Below, in pieces: positions 1 to 8,035 of a DNA stretch of 12,230 nucleotides (the stretch's first letter is position 1; each line of letters opens with the position of its first letter). Both the position numbers and the translations under genes were made by a program. The stretch lies in the NCBI GenBank assembly GCA_003445095.1, contig DLVS01000554.1:1-12230 (forward strand), read 5' to 3'. The stretch comes from Verrucomicrobiales bacterium. Its GTDB lineage: Bacteria; Verrucomicrobiota; Verrucomicrobiia; Limisphaerales; UBA9464. Below the pieces are notes generated by a model, which searched no databases, had not been told where the DNA came from, and saw only the letters and a list, made by a program, of their open reading frames with translations.

Positions 1-1719
1 GAAATTGAGGCTCAATTGCAGAAACTCACGACGGTCTCGTTGCCCGGAAAACGTTCTCTCTGGTTCGGCTTCGATCGCTATGACTTCGAGGTGAACGGAA
101 AATCGGTGCTGGTGGTCGCGCCGAAGATCGAAGCTCCGGGTCGGCCGTGGGTCTGGCACGGGGAATTCTTCGGTCACAAGCCCAACCCCGATCTCGCGCT
201 GTTGGGCCGCGGCTTTTACGTCGTCTATCTGAGCGTGCCCGACCTGCTGGGTTCCCCGGAGGCAGTGAGACAGTGGGATGCCTTATATCAAACACTCACG
301 AGCCAATATGGCTTTGCCGCGAAACCTGCCTTGGTCGGACTGAGTCGCGGCGGCCTGTATTGCTACAACTGGGCGGCGGCGAATCCTGGCAAAGTGGCCT
401 GCATCTACGGCGACGCTCCGGTCTGTGACTTCCGGAGCTGGCCCGGCGCATTTGGCAAAGGCAAACGCAGCGACCGCGATTGGCAGCTCGTGCGCGAAGG
501 TTATGGCTTCAAGTCGGACGACGAAGCCAAACTCTACACGAAGAACCCGGTGGACAACCTCGGGCCGCTCGCTGCCGCCAAAGTGCCATTGTTGCATGTC
601 TTCGGCGACGCCGACGAAGTGGTCCCCTGGGACGAAAACACCGGCATCCTGGCCGAGCGTTATCAGAAACTGGGCGGCGACATCACGCTGATCCGCAAAC
701 CGGGCGTAAAACACCATCCGCACGGACTCGACGACTCGACGCCGATTGTGGAATTCATCTGGCAACACACGGCCAACGACGCCGCGAAACATTGGCTCAG
801 CCGTCACGGCGGCGGACCGCTCGACGCCGACGGGCGTCCGCTGATTCGCAAACTCGGAACCATCGACCTCGACCTGGTGGAGACCACGCCGGTCGTCCTC
901 AACGGCAAACTCTGGCGATTCGAATGGGTGCGCCAGGGCATCGGCCAACAGTATTGGAACAATCAGCGAGCCACGAATTACTTTCGTTTCCGCGATCCTG
1001 AGACCGGTGAAGTGACACCGCCCTTTGCCGACGGCCATGAATTTGGCAGCGCCTTTGTTCACGACGGCACGGTCTATGTCACCGGCACTCAGGGCCGGAG
1101 TCAGATCAACATCTTCGCCTCGCACGATCTGAAAAACTGGGAGACCTGGACGGCCGTTCCCCCTGGGCGTTACGGCATCTTCAACACCTCCGTCTGCCGC
1201 GCCGGCAACGAATTCGTGCTGATGTTTGAGATCGACAAACCCGCCGAAGAAGCCGGCGCCGCCTTCACCGCGCGTTTCGCCAAGTCGCCCGACCTGCGAA
1301 CCTGGACCCTGACTCCGCCCGAGTGCAACTATGCCAAAGACCGCTACACCGCGCCGCACTGTCTGCGCTGGCTCGACGGTTGGTTCTACAACTTTTATCT
1401 CGAAGCCCACGACGGCTACGAAATGCGCGTCGTCCGTTCCCGCGACCTCGTGAACTGGGAACCCAGCCCCTTGAATCCCGTCCTCCGGCACTCGCCCGAA
1501 GACAAACTCATCGCCAACGCCCAACTCACCGACCCGCAGCGTCAACGCATCGCCGACGCCAAGAACCTGAACAACTCCGACCTCGACCTCGCCGAGCACA
1601 ACGGCCGCCTCGTGATCACCTACTCCTGGGGCAACCAACAAGGCGTCGAACACCTGGCCGAAGCCGTGTACGACGGAACGGAGGCGCAGTTTCTGCGGGG
1701 ATGGTTTCCGGGAGAGTAA
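1..1719 (+). CDS. Alpha/beta hydrolase fused to GH43-like beta-propeller (5' partial)
   Basis: The reading frame is open from the first base, so the true start, and any signal peptide, probably lies upstream; a TTG at 16 is the only start-like codon near the edge. Numbering from that TTG, residues ~20-250 are an alpha/beta hydrolase: nucleophile elbow GLSRG with Ser110, an acid in the GDADEVVPWD segment (D198/D200), and a His in KHHPHG (H233-H236). Residues ~285-567 look like a five-bladed propeller of the GH43/GH32 type, with three S-x-D-L-x-x-W blade motifs at 369-375, 424-430 and 475-481. The family link suggests deacylation plus glycan binding or hydrolysis in polysaccharide use, but substrate and propeller activity are inferred. 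It ends 68 bases before an unrelated regulator, so it is probably not part of the neighbouring defence genes. Confidence 0.85.
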   Translation, partial: EIEAQLQKLTTVSLPGKRSLWFGFDRYDFEVNGKSVLVVAPKIEAPGRPWVWHGEFFGHKPNPDLALLGRGFYVVYLSVPDLLGSPEAVRQWDALYQTLTSQYGFAAKPALVGLSRGGLYCYNWAAANPGKVACIYGDAPVCDFRSWPGAFGKGKRSDRDWQLVREGYGFKSDDEAKLYTKNPVDNLGPLAAAKVPLLHVFGDADEVVPWDENTGILAERYQKLGGDITLIRKPGVKHHPHGLDDSTPIVEFIWQHTANDAAKHWLSRHGGGPLDADGRPLIRKLGTIDLDLVETTPVVLNGKLWRFEWVRQGIGQQYWNNQRATNYFRFRDPETGEVTPPFADGHEFGSAFVHDGTVYVTGTQGRSQINIFASHDLKNWETWTAVPPGRYGIFNTSVCRAGNEFVLMFEIDKPAEEAGAAFTARFAKSPDLRTWTLTPPECNYAKDRYTAPHCLRWLDGWFYNFYLEAHDGYEMRVVRSRDLVNWEPSPLNPVLRHSPEDKLIANAQLTDPQRQRIADAKNLNNSDLDLAEHNGRLVITYSWGNQQGVEHLAEAVYDGTEAQFLRGWFPGE

Positions 1720-1750
1720 CAGCGCAGAGGTCTCGTTCGTCAATCAAGAG

Positions 1751-1779
1751 TTGTCTAGTCAACACATGTTGAATAAACT
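1751..1779 (+). promoter_or_regulatory. Putative promoter of the XRE-ImmA/PIN unit
   Basis: A TTGTCT hexamer (1751-1756) and a TAAACT hexamer (1774-1779) are separated by exactly 17 bases; each matches 4 of 6 bases of the sigma-70 type consensus. A start point about 7 bases after the -10 would fall at ~1786, one or two bases before the ATG at 1788. There is no Shine-Dalgarno sequence in the intervening bases. This implies a leaderless or near-leaderless mRNA. It is a prediction from spacing and position only. Confidence 0.45.
1759..1772. promoter_or_regulatory. Operator-like inverted repeat inside the promoter spacer
   Basis: TCAACA (1759-1764) and TGTTGA (1767-1772) are perfect 6-base inverted arms around a CA centre. 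They lie between the predicted -35 and -10 elements of the gene that encodes an XRE-type DNA-binding protein. A dimeric HTH repressor bound here would block RNA polymerase, the usual arrangement for autoregulated XRE regulators of toxin-antitoxin units. Binding by the adjacent protein is inference. Confidence 0.45.
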
Positions 1780-1787
1780 CACTACAA

Positions 1788-2978
1788 ATGACCGCTGTGC
1801 AACACAACCTGGCGGCTCGCCTGGCTGAAGTCCGGTCACTCTCGAACCTCAGCCAGAAGGAGCTGGCCGACAAAATGGCCGTCTCGCCTTCCCTGATCTC
1901 CCATTGGGAAAAAGGCTCTCGCATCCCTTCCAGCGCCCAGTTGCTCGAACTGGCGCGGCAGTTGGGCGTGGCTCTGGATTACATCCTCAACGCCGAGGTC
2001 CGTCCTCACTTCGAGTTTCGCGCGAAGGCCACCCGCCACGAACAGTCGCCCGATGTCGAGCGCGCCATGCTCGACGCCGCCATGCAGATCCATTTCGTCA
2101 ACGCCGCACTCCGTCTCTCCGAAAAGACGCCGCGCCCGTTCAGCCTCCTTGCCGAATTCACCAGCATCCCGGATTTGCCCAATCTGGCCTGCCAGGTGCG
2201 CGAGGCGCTCAAGCTCAACCGCCGCGTCACGCTCGATGAGTTCAAGCAGGCTCTCTCCGAGCGCAATGTCTTCGTCTTCGAGTGGAACATGCCATGGCAG
2301 CTCTCCGGCCTCTCCTTCCGCGGCCCGTTCACCGTCATCTTCATCAATCATCTGCACCCGGCCTCGCGGCGTCTCTTCACGCTTGCGCACGAGTTCGCCC
2401 ACGTCCTGTTTCATCTCGGCCGCGAGACCTGCGATCCCGAGGAGGGCGGTGTTCCCGCCGTGCCGGCCCGTCGCGACACCACCGTCTCCATCGCTTCCAA
2501 CCAGACGCCCTGGGAAAAGCAGGCCAACGCCTTCGCCGCGGAATTCCTCATGCCCACCGCGGACGTCGAGAAAGTCGTGCTGGCCAATCGCGGCCGTCTT
2601 AAGGATGCCGTCGCGCTCGACGCCGTCGCCCGCGAATTCAACGTCTCGCGGGACGCCATCTTTTATCGCCTCGTCCAGCACCACGTTTTCCGCTGGCAGG
2701 AGAAGTCCACGTATTTCACCGGCACCTTCCAGCCGCCCAAGGCCCCGGCGCACCGCATCGAGGATGACGAGGAACTCGACAAGCAGGTGGATGGTGCCTT
2801 CTTGCAGCTCGCCCTTGCGCTGCTCAACAACCACAAAATCTCGACGGGGAAGTTGGCTCAATGGTTCTTCGCTCCGCCGCATGTCGTGGATGCCTATCTC
2901 GGCCAGTTGGAAGCCGACATCGACATCGCGATCTCCAGCGACAACGGCGGCAACGATGACCCACCCCCGTCAGGTTAG
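1788..2978 (+). CDS. XRE-family HTH regulator with ImmA/IrrE metallopeptidase domain
   Basis: Residues ~8-66 form an XRE/Cro HTH with the typical LSQKELADKM...SPSLISHWEKG arrangement. Residues ~115-290 are an ImmA/IrrE (DUF955) domain: zinc motif HEFAH at 201-205 and a downstream E-x-x-A-N-x-F-A-A-E-F-L-M-P block (243-256) supplying the third ligand. In this family the protease cleaves or releases a repressor or antitoxin; here DNA-binding and protease parts are in one chain, so self-control is likely. The ~65 C-terminal residues (from ~330) are an extra helical part I cannot assign. The ATG at 1788 has no ribosome-binding site but fits a leaderless start. The stop codon touches the ATG of the PIN gene, so the two are co-expressed and probably act as an antitoxin/regulator and toxin pair. 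Function is inferred from the family. Confidence 0.9.
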   Translation: MTAVQHNLAARLAEVRSLSNLSQKELADKMAVSPSLISHWEKGSRIPSSAQLLELARQLGVALDYILNAEVRPHFEFRAKATRHEQSPDVERAMLDAAMQIHFVNAALRLSEKTPRPFSLLAEFTSIPDLPNLACQVREALKLNRRVTLDEFKQALSERNVFVFEWNMPWQLSGLSFRGPFTVIFINHLHPASRRLFTLAHEFAHVLFHLGRETCDPEEGGVPAVPARRDTTVSIASNQTPWEKQANAFAAEFLMPTADVEKVVLANRGRLKDAVALDAVAREFNVSRDAIFYRLVQHHVFRWQEKSTYFTGTFQPPKAPAHRIEDDEELDKQVDGAFLQLALALLNNHKISTGKLAQWFFAPPHVVDAYLGQLEADIDIAISSDNGGNDDPPPSG

Positions 2979-3491
2979 ATGGACCACCTTGTTTTCGACA
3001 CTTCAGCCATTCTTAACTTCGGCCAGCGTGACCACCTCGAGGAAGTGCTGCCGAAGCTCGGCAAACTTTACAAAATCATCACGACCCACGAGGTCGTTCA
3101 GGAGCTGTCCGATCCCGCGCAGCGCGAGTTCAACGCCCGGCTGCTCGCCGCGCACTTCCCGAGGCATCATCCCGCCGCGCTGCACTTCGATGTCGCCACG
3201 GTTTCCCGTCTCGCCGTCACCCTTGGCGCCGGGGAAATCAGCGTCATCGCCCTCGCTACGGAACTGAAGGCGGTCGCCGTCCTCGACGATCGCGCCGCCC
3301 GCGTCGAGGCGGAGAAACTCGGCCTGCGAATCACCGGCACGCTGGGCCTCATCCACGAGGCTCTGAAACACGGCTGGCTGACGGATGACCAATGCCTCGA
3401 AAGAGTGCGCACCCTCCACGCCAACCGCTTCCGCATCCGCAAGCCAAACGCCAACGAGTCCTTCGCCGATTACTTCGCGGCCATGCAGTAG
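2979..3491 (+). CDS. PIN-domain nuclease, DUF3368-like, probable toxin
   Basis: This 170-residue PIN-like protein keeps the acidic residues expected for Mg-dependent RNA cleavage: D7 in FDTSAI, E42 in HEVVQEL, E86 in LGAGE and D103/D104 in VLDDRAAR. The block from LGAGEISVIALA to the ITGTLGLIHEALKHG segment is typical of DUF3368/COG2405-type PIN proteins. The gene starts directly after the regulator's TAG (TAGATG), with a weak AGG upstream, so translation is coupled to the XRE-ImmA gene. As a VapC-like toxin it would cut RNA in the cytoplasm when released from its partner; the RNA target cannot be told from sequence. It runs convergently into the HerA gene, with only 11 bases between the two stop codons. 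Confidence 0.85.
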   Translation: MDHLVFDTSAILNFGQRDHLEEVLPKLGKLYKIITTHEVVQELSDPAQREFNARLLAAHFPRHHPAALHFDVATVSRLAVTLGAGEISVIALATELKAVAVLDDRAARVEAEKLGLRITGTLGLIHEALKHGWLTDDQCLERVRTLHANRFRIRKPNANESFADYFAAMQ

Positions 3492-3502
3492 CCGTCAAAG
3501 CG

Positions 3503-5635
3503 TTAAAGCAAGGCACCTGGCGCCAGTGGCGACCCGGATGACTTCATCACCACCCAACGGGCAAATTCTTGCGGTTTGCTCTTCTTTGGCCGCTGCTCTG
3601 TCCCCCAGTTGCCCTTGCCCAGCGCCTTGTCCAATGCCTGCGGCACCGCTTTGAAAGCTTGAGGATTCCGATCCGACATCAACGGTGGCAGCAGGACCTC
3701 CAGCGCCTGAACTACTCCGCGGTAAGGATACCCGCCGCCTTTGATCTTCTCGATGATGTCTTTTCTCTCGTTGCAGAACCGCTCCAGCAGATTCCCCATC
3801 ATGGTGGTCAGCACATCGACCTTGCTCCCGCCGTCATCCGGAGTCTCTTGCTCATCCCTTTCCTCGGCTGCCTCTTGCGCTGCTGCAACCGGCTTCGACA
3901 GGAATTGCTCCATCTCCTTCGCGAATCGTTCCTTCAGCGCCGCTGCATACGTCTTTGCCGCCGGCTTGCTATATCCCGGATCGACCGCCTGGTGCTCATC
4001 GAACGGCAGCACCCGGATCGGAATCGGGTAGCTCTTCCCCTTCACGCTGCTCCAATAGACACCGTGGCCGGGAATCGGCTCGTTCAGCAGTGTACTCAAA
4101 ATGTCGTCGCTGAAGTGCGCGTTCGCCTTCTTCACCGCCATCAAATCCCCGGCTGACAGCAGGTGGAAGATGAACCAGTTGTCGCCCTGGCTCAGGATCT
4201 CATTCGAGATGCTGCCCGGTTGCTGTGTGATCAACAGGGCTCCCAGGTTGTATTTCCGGCCTTCCTTCACCCACGCCACGTATGGCCCTTCGCCGCCCGT
4301 GTTGCCCTGGCCCAGCACGGACTGCGCTTCCTCGATCACCGCGATGGTCGGAATCGTCCGCGCATCCTTCTTCGTGAATTCGGCTTGGTTGTGATCAAAG
4401 ATCTTTTGCAGCAGTATGCCCGAGAGCACCAGCCCGCCGCTGCCCCGCATCTGCGACATGTCGACCACGCAGATTTTTCCCTCGGCCAGCGCCACCAGCA
4501 GTTTGTCCAGCAGTTGGCTGCTCGGATCGTGAAGCTGTCGGACGATCTGCGTCACGTTCGCCCGCGCCGCCAACATTTCCATCTCCTGCTCGGGTTTCAG
4601 CTTGAGCAGTGTTTTGATCCGGTCCTCATCTGCCGAGTTCCCGTCCCGGTAAACCATGTCCACGAGTTCACTCCACGCCACGTCCGAGAGTTGCTTCAGC
4701 TTCCGGACATTTTGCAGGTCCTGCTGCTCCTGCGGCAACGCAATCGAGATCACGTCCGCCGGCCGCAGCCGCCGGATGTCCAGCTTGATGCTCCCGCCAA
4801 TGAACGAGCCGTAGTATTCGCTCGGGGCCTCACGTCCGGTGAACACCACAATCTTGTCCTGCAAATGCGGCACGTCGCACAGCCCCGGCCGCTTCTCGTG
4901 GTCGGGCCAGAAATACTCGCCGTCCGGATCAAAGACCAGGCTGCCCACCGACCGGTCGCCCTTCAGCGGCGTCTCCTTATAGAGATTGCTGAACAGCAGC
5001 TTCACCAGGTTCGATTTGCCGAACCCGGCCCGCGCGAACACAAACGACCGCCGCGCCACCAGGTTCGACGCCGCGAACTTCGGCACCACCACCGGTTCCT
5101 TCACCTGCATCCACGGCTCGACCTTCAACCGCTTGTCTCCCGCAGCGAAGATGAATTCGCCCATCGCAAAGAAGCCAATGTCCGCCCCCTCCTCGTTGTG
5201 CCCGGCCACTTCTTTTAGCAGCTCGGGGTTGAGAAACGCCACCTTGCTCCCCACATGCGGCAGCCGGCGATGCGACGCCGCGAAGTGCAACTTGCCGTCC
5301 ACGATCCGCAGCACGCCCAGCACCCGGATGTTCACCCGATACTTCAGATACTGGTCGCGCAGGTCTTCGCCAATCGCCCGCTTGTCCTTCACCGCGCGGA
5401 TCGCGTAGTCCTCGCCCGCGCTCGACGTCAGCCGGCCCTCGGACGAAAGCGACGTGATGCGTCCCAGCACCGCCTCGTCCTCGGTTTCGAGCTGCACCGC
5501 CAGGAACTGGCCGTGCATCGGCACATTCTGAAATTCGTTGCTGTAGGGCAGCACGATGTCCGCGTGGAACTCCATCCCGCCCTCGTTGAATCCGCGGAAG
5601 ATTCCGTCGGCCCCGTCTTTCGAGAATAGTTTCAT
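3503..5635 (-). CDS. herA: HerA-like DNA-pumping ATPase (FtsK-HerA superfamily)
   Basis: This 710-residue protein has the HerA plan. An N-terminal beta-rich HAS-barrel-like part (~20-110) is followed by the P-loop domain: Walker A ARAGFGKSN (201-209), an FDPDGEYF strand (235-242), Walker B with twin acids IAVIEEAQ (431-438), then EGRKYNLGALLITQQPG (458-474) carrying the arginine-finger-like region and sensor Q. HerA proteins form hexameric rings that translocate duplex DNA and couple to NurA. The last ~150 residues (from ~560), after a Glu/Asp-rich linker, exceed the usual core and have no recognised domain. Its ATG overlaps the NurA stop (ATGA, 5632-5635) and has a GGAG six bases upstream. 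It is the last gene of a three-gene operon with NurA and a DNA methyltransferase. Confidence 0.92.
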   Translation of the reverse strand: MKLFSKDGADGIFRGFNEGGMEFHADIVLPYSNEFQNVPMHGQFLAVQLETEDEAVLGRITSLSSEGRLTSSAGEDYAIRAVKDKRAIGEDLRDQYLKYRVNIRVLGVLRIVDGKLHFAASHRRLPHVGSKVAFLNPELLKEVAGHNEEGADIGFFAMGEFIFAAGDKRLKVEPWMQVKEPVVVPKFAASNLVARRSFVFARAGFGKSNLVKLLFSNLYKETPLKGDRSVGSLVFDPDGEYFWPDHEKRPGLCDVPHLQDKIVVFTGREAPSEYYGSFIGGSIKLDIRRLRPADVISIALPQEQQDLQNVRKLKQLSDVAWSELVDMVYRDGNSADEDRIKTLLKLKPEQEMEMLAARANVTQIVRQLHDPSSQLLDKLLVALAEGKICVVDMSQMRGSGGLVLSGILLQKIFDHNQAEFTKKDARTIPTIAVIEEAQSVLGQGNTGGEGPYVAWVKEGRKYNLGALLITQQPGSISNEILSQGDNWFIFHLLSAGDLMAVKKANAHFSDDILSTLLNEPIPGHGVYWSSVKGKSYPIPIRVLPFDEHQAVDPGYSKPAAKTYAAALKERFAKEMEQFLSKPVAAAQEAAEERDEQETPDDGGSKVDVLTTMMGNLLERFCNERKDIIEKIKGGGYPYRGVVQALEVLLPPLMSDRNPQAFKAVPQALDKALGKGNWGTEQRPKKSKPQEFARWVVMKSSGSPLAPGALL

Positions 5636-6789
5636 TCGTATCTCCGTCCTGCGACGTCCTGCTTCAGCGGCAGCGCGTCAAAAATCGGCTTGTCGTCCTC
5701 CGGCAGGATGTCCCGCACCGCCTTCACCACATGGTCGGACAAGATGTCCTGATCGAAATCCACGATCTGCGCGTGGTTGTGCGCCTTCTGCAGGCACATC
5801 GGATAGAACGGCACCGGGAACCCCTCCACCGCGTCCTTCTGCAAATACCCGAAAATCTCCTGATGCGACTCACGTTGCGAGGTCAGCAGGTCCACCGACC
5901 ACACCGGATCGCCGCTGAACGGCCCGAAGCGCACGAAGAAAAGTTTCCCCGTCACGAACTTCCCGGCCACTTCCTTGCCCGCTGGCGTTTCCTCTGGCCC
6001 GAGGATATCCGCGCCCCATTCCACCGCGCTGCGCTCCATCTCGCGCGGCACCTCCACATAGCGGGCGTCGCCATCCGGCAAAATCCGCTCCAGCGACATC
6101 GCCAGCGAATAACGCTCCAGCACCTTCGTCCGCTTCGCCACGCCCACCAGGAAGATCTTCCGCTTGTCTTCTTTGCGGATGCGCTCGATCGCTTGTTCCA
6201 ACTTCTCTCGGAATCGGATGAACAACTCGCCCCGGAACATCTTGCTTCGCAGCAAACCGTCCCGCACCACGAGTGTGTCTGTGGCAAACGGTCGGTGGCA
6301 GATCAGTTCGTAAAGCACCGCCCACTCGCACAGGTCGCGATACACCTGCACCCACGCACCAGGAATCTCCTCCGGCGGCGTCCCCACTTTGGGCATCATG
6401 TGGCTCAGGTCATTCAGGCAGCCGGACGCCACTCCCAGATCTGCCATCATCCGCCCCAGCGGCGTCTTCGGCGATCCGTCGCTATTCCACTGTGCCAGGT
6501 CCAGTTTCTGCAAATCCGTCGTCACCGACACCGCCTCCAGGCAAAGCTGCTTTCCATACGAATCCACCACCCGGATTAACTGCACATGGAACGGATCAAA
6601 CCGCAGTTGATTGTTCCCGCCGTCGCTCGCCACCAGCGACACCGATGTCACCCCGCGCGGCTGGATCTTTTTCACGTTCGCCTTCAGCGCCGCCACTTCC
6701 TGTCGCAGGGTGAGCAGCAGCTTCTGGTCGCTTTGGGCGCACTCGCGCACCACGCGCTTCAGGTCATCAATTTCCTCCGGCGTGAACAT
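5632..6789 (-). CDS. nurA: NurA-like nuclease
   Basis: The ATG at 6789, four bases after the methyltransferase stop, gives 385 residues; an in-frame TTG at 6831 would add 14 residues read through the methyltransferase end and is less likely. NurA-type features (ATG numbering) are a strand ending in SDGG with D56, a strand LVVRDGLL with D177, a Glu 16 residues earlier (E161), a VAKRTK lysine segment, and a C-terminal PMCLQKAHNHAQ block with H337/H339. These match the RNase-H-like fold of NurA, a manganese-dependent 5'-3' exo/endonuclease that works with HerA. Usual NurA has DGS at the first Asp; here it is DGG. Position between methyltransferase and HerA supports the call. Activity and partners are inferred. 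Confidence 0.8.
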   Translation of the reverse strand: MFTPEEIDDLKRVVRECAQSDQKLLLTLRQEVAALKANVKKIQPRGVTSVSLVASDGGNNQLRFDPFHVQLIRVVDSYGKQLCLEAVSVTTDLQKLDLAQWNSDGSPKTPLGRMMADLGVASGCLNDLSHMMPKVGTPPEEIPGAWVQVYRDLCEWAVLYELICHRPFATDTLVVRDGLLRSKMFRGELFIRFREKLEQAIERIRKEDKRKIFLVGVAKRTKVLERYSLAMSLERILPDGDARYVEVPREMERSAVEWGADILGPEETPAGKEVAGKFVTGKLFFVRFGPFSGDPVWSVDLLTSQRESHQEIFGYLQKDAVEGFPVPFYPMCLQKAHNHAQIVDFDQDILSDHVVKAVRDILPEDDKPIFDALPLKQDVAGRRYE

Positions 6790-6793
6790 GACC

Positions 6794-7912
6794 TCAATGC
6801 GCGAGCTGGCAGTAAACGTCCACCTCTTCAATCGCCTCGCTCTGCTTCGTCTGAAACTGGTCTGCCTGCCGCCGACCCTGCGATGCCGCGCCGGCCCGCT
6901 TGATCGTCCGGATTTCCCAGCCGCAATCCGCCAGGGCCAGCGTCCGCTTGATCAACGCGCTCGGCTCCGTGCCGTAGCTCGGCAGCGCTCCAAACCGGAT
7001 GATCAGCCGCGCGTCGCGCGTGCAGGCCCCGGCGCACGCCCTCCACACCGACGCCAGGTCGGCGCAGAACGGTTCCGCATCCTGCGTCGTGATCTGTTCC
7101 GGCCGCGCATACTCCACCTGCTCGGGCCCGCCTAGGAACCAGTTCCGCAGCCACTGGTCCGGCCAGTAGGTTCTCATCCCCAGATACGGCGGCGACGTGA
7201 TCACCAGGTCGAACTCACCGAGGCCCTCATAGGACGCCGGCACCCGGCTGTCCGCCAGCCGCACTTCGCCCTCGGTCCCTTCCGGCAGCTTCGCCAGCAG
7301 ATATTCCGCGCGCCGCTTCACCGCCCCAAGCACGTCCACATACTCCGGCTCCATCTCTCGCTTCTGCCAGAAGCGCACCGCGCTCGCCGGTTTCGTCGCA
7401 TACGTCCGCGGCATCTGGTTCGAGAGATACGTTGGCTCCCCCTTGCTCCGTGGCCCGTGCAGAATCCCGAGCACCACCGCTCGCAACATCACTTCCGCCG
7501 CGCTCAGTTCGGCTCGCTTCAGGAAAAAACCGCGCAGCGCGCAGATCTCTGACAGCGTCGCCTCGTGATAACACCGCTGCCAGAAATCCCCGTCCGGCGC
7601 TGCTCGCCCGCCGGTGCGCAACGCCCGTCGGCAGGCCGCCATGACCTCCTTGACCGAGGCGCTCACCAGCTTCGCTTGCGCTACTGCCGCCGCCACCGGA
7701 TTGCTGTCGAGTCCCGCGGACGCCAGCCCGTGCAGCCGGGCGGCGAAATTCGTCGTGCCCCGGCCGCAGAACGGATCGAGCACCCGCGTGCCGCGCTTCA
7801 CGCTCCCTAGCCGGGCAAACGGAAACCGCAACGGATACATCGTGAAATACGGGCACACCCCGTTCATCCGCACCGTGGGGTTGCGCACGGGATGAAACTC
7901 AAAACGAGTCAT
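6794..7912 (-). CDS. DNA methyltransferase (N4-C or N6-A, TSPPY motif)
   Basis: This 372-residue protein has an AdoMet-binding motif I, LDPFCGRGTT (45-54), an acidic residue closing the second strand (D69), and a catalytic motif IV TSPPYLG (239-245). The SPPY form is common in N4-cytosine enzymes but also occurs in N6-adenine ones. Order is motif I, a ~185-residue insert that could be the target-recognition part, then motif IV, an alpha-class-like order. The ATG at 7912 has only a weak purine stretch upstream. It is the promoter-proximal gene of the operon and ends four bases before nurA. The likely role is to methylate host DNA so that the NurA-HerA machine spares it; that coupling is inference, as is the target base. 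Confidence 0.88.
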   Translation of the reverse strand: MTRFEFHPVRNPTVRMNGVCPYFTMYPLRFPFARLGSVKRGTRVLDPFCGRGTTNFAARLHGLASAGLDSNPVAAAVAQAKLVSASVKEVMAACRRALRTGGRAAPDGDFWQRCYHEATLSEICALRGFFLKRAELSAAEVMLRAVVLGILHGPRSKGEPTYLSNQMPRTYATKPASAVRFWQKREMEPEYVDVLGAVKRRAEYLLAKLPEGTEGEVRLADSRVPASYEGLGEFDLVITSPPYLGMRTYWPDQWLRNWFLGGPEQVEYARPEQITTQDAEPFCADLASVWRACAGACTRDARLIIRFGALPSYGTEPSALIKRTLALADCGWEIRTIKRAGAASQGRRQADQFQTKQSEAIEEVDVYCQLAH

Positions 7913-8035
7913 TCGGTCTTTTTTTATCGCGCCTTCGCCCTTCGATCTCCGTGGGACAGCATTTCACCAAGTTTGTTACGACGATAGTAGCTTTAAGTTA
8001 AGGGTCCGCTGGCCGCCGATCATAAGTATCGCCTC

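Noticed and set aside
283..1743. 486-codon open frame on the minus strand
   Set aside because: Antisense shadow of the hydrolase-propeller gene; no family features in its product.
1836..2882. 348-codon minus frame and a 404-codon plus frame at 2053-3267
   Set aside because: Both overlap the clear XRE-ImmA gene and translate as low-complexity Ser/Arg or Glu/Gly-rich sequence.
3517..3526. CTGGCGCCAG palindrome near the 3' end of herA as a terminator
   Set aside because: Ten-base palindrome without loop or T-run and inside coding sequence; the 11-base gap between the convergent genes holds no hairpin.
4163..5218. 351-codon plus frame opposite HerA, and 282-codon plus frame at 5731-6579 opposite NurA
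   Set aside because: His/Arg/Leu-rich shadows of well-supported genes on the minus strand.
7913..8014. Promoter for the MTase-NurA-HerA operon
   Set aside because: An AT-rich stretch (about 7966-8003) is suggestive, but I found no -35/-10 pair with acceptable spacing.
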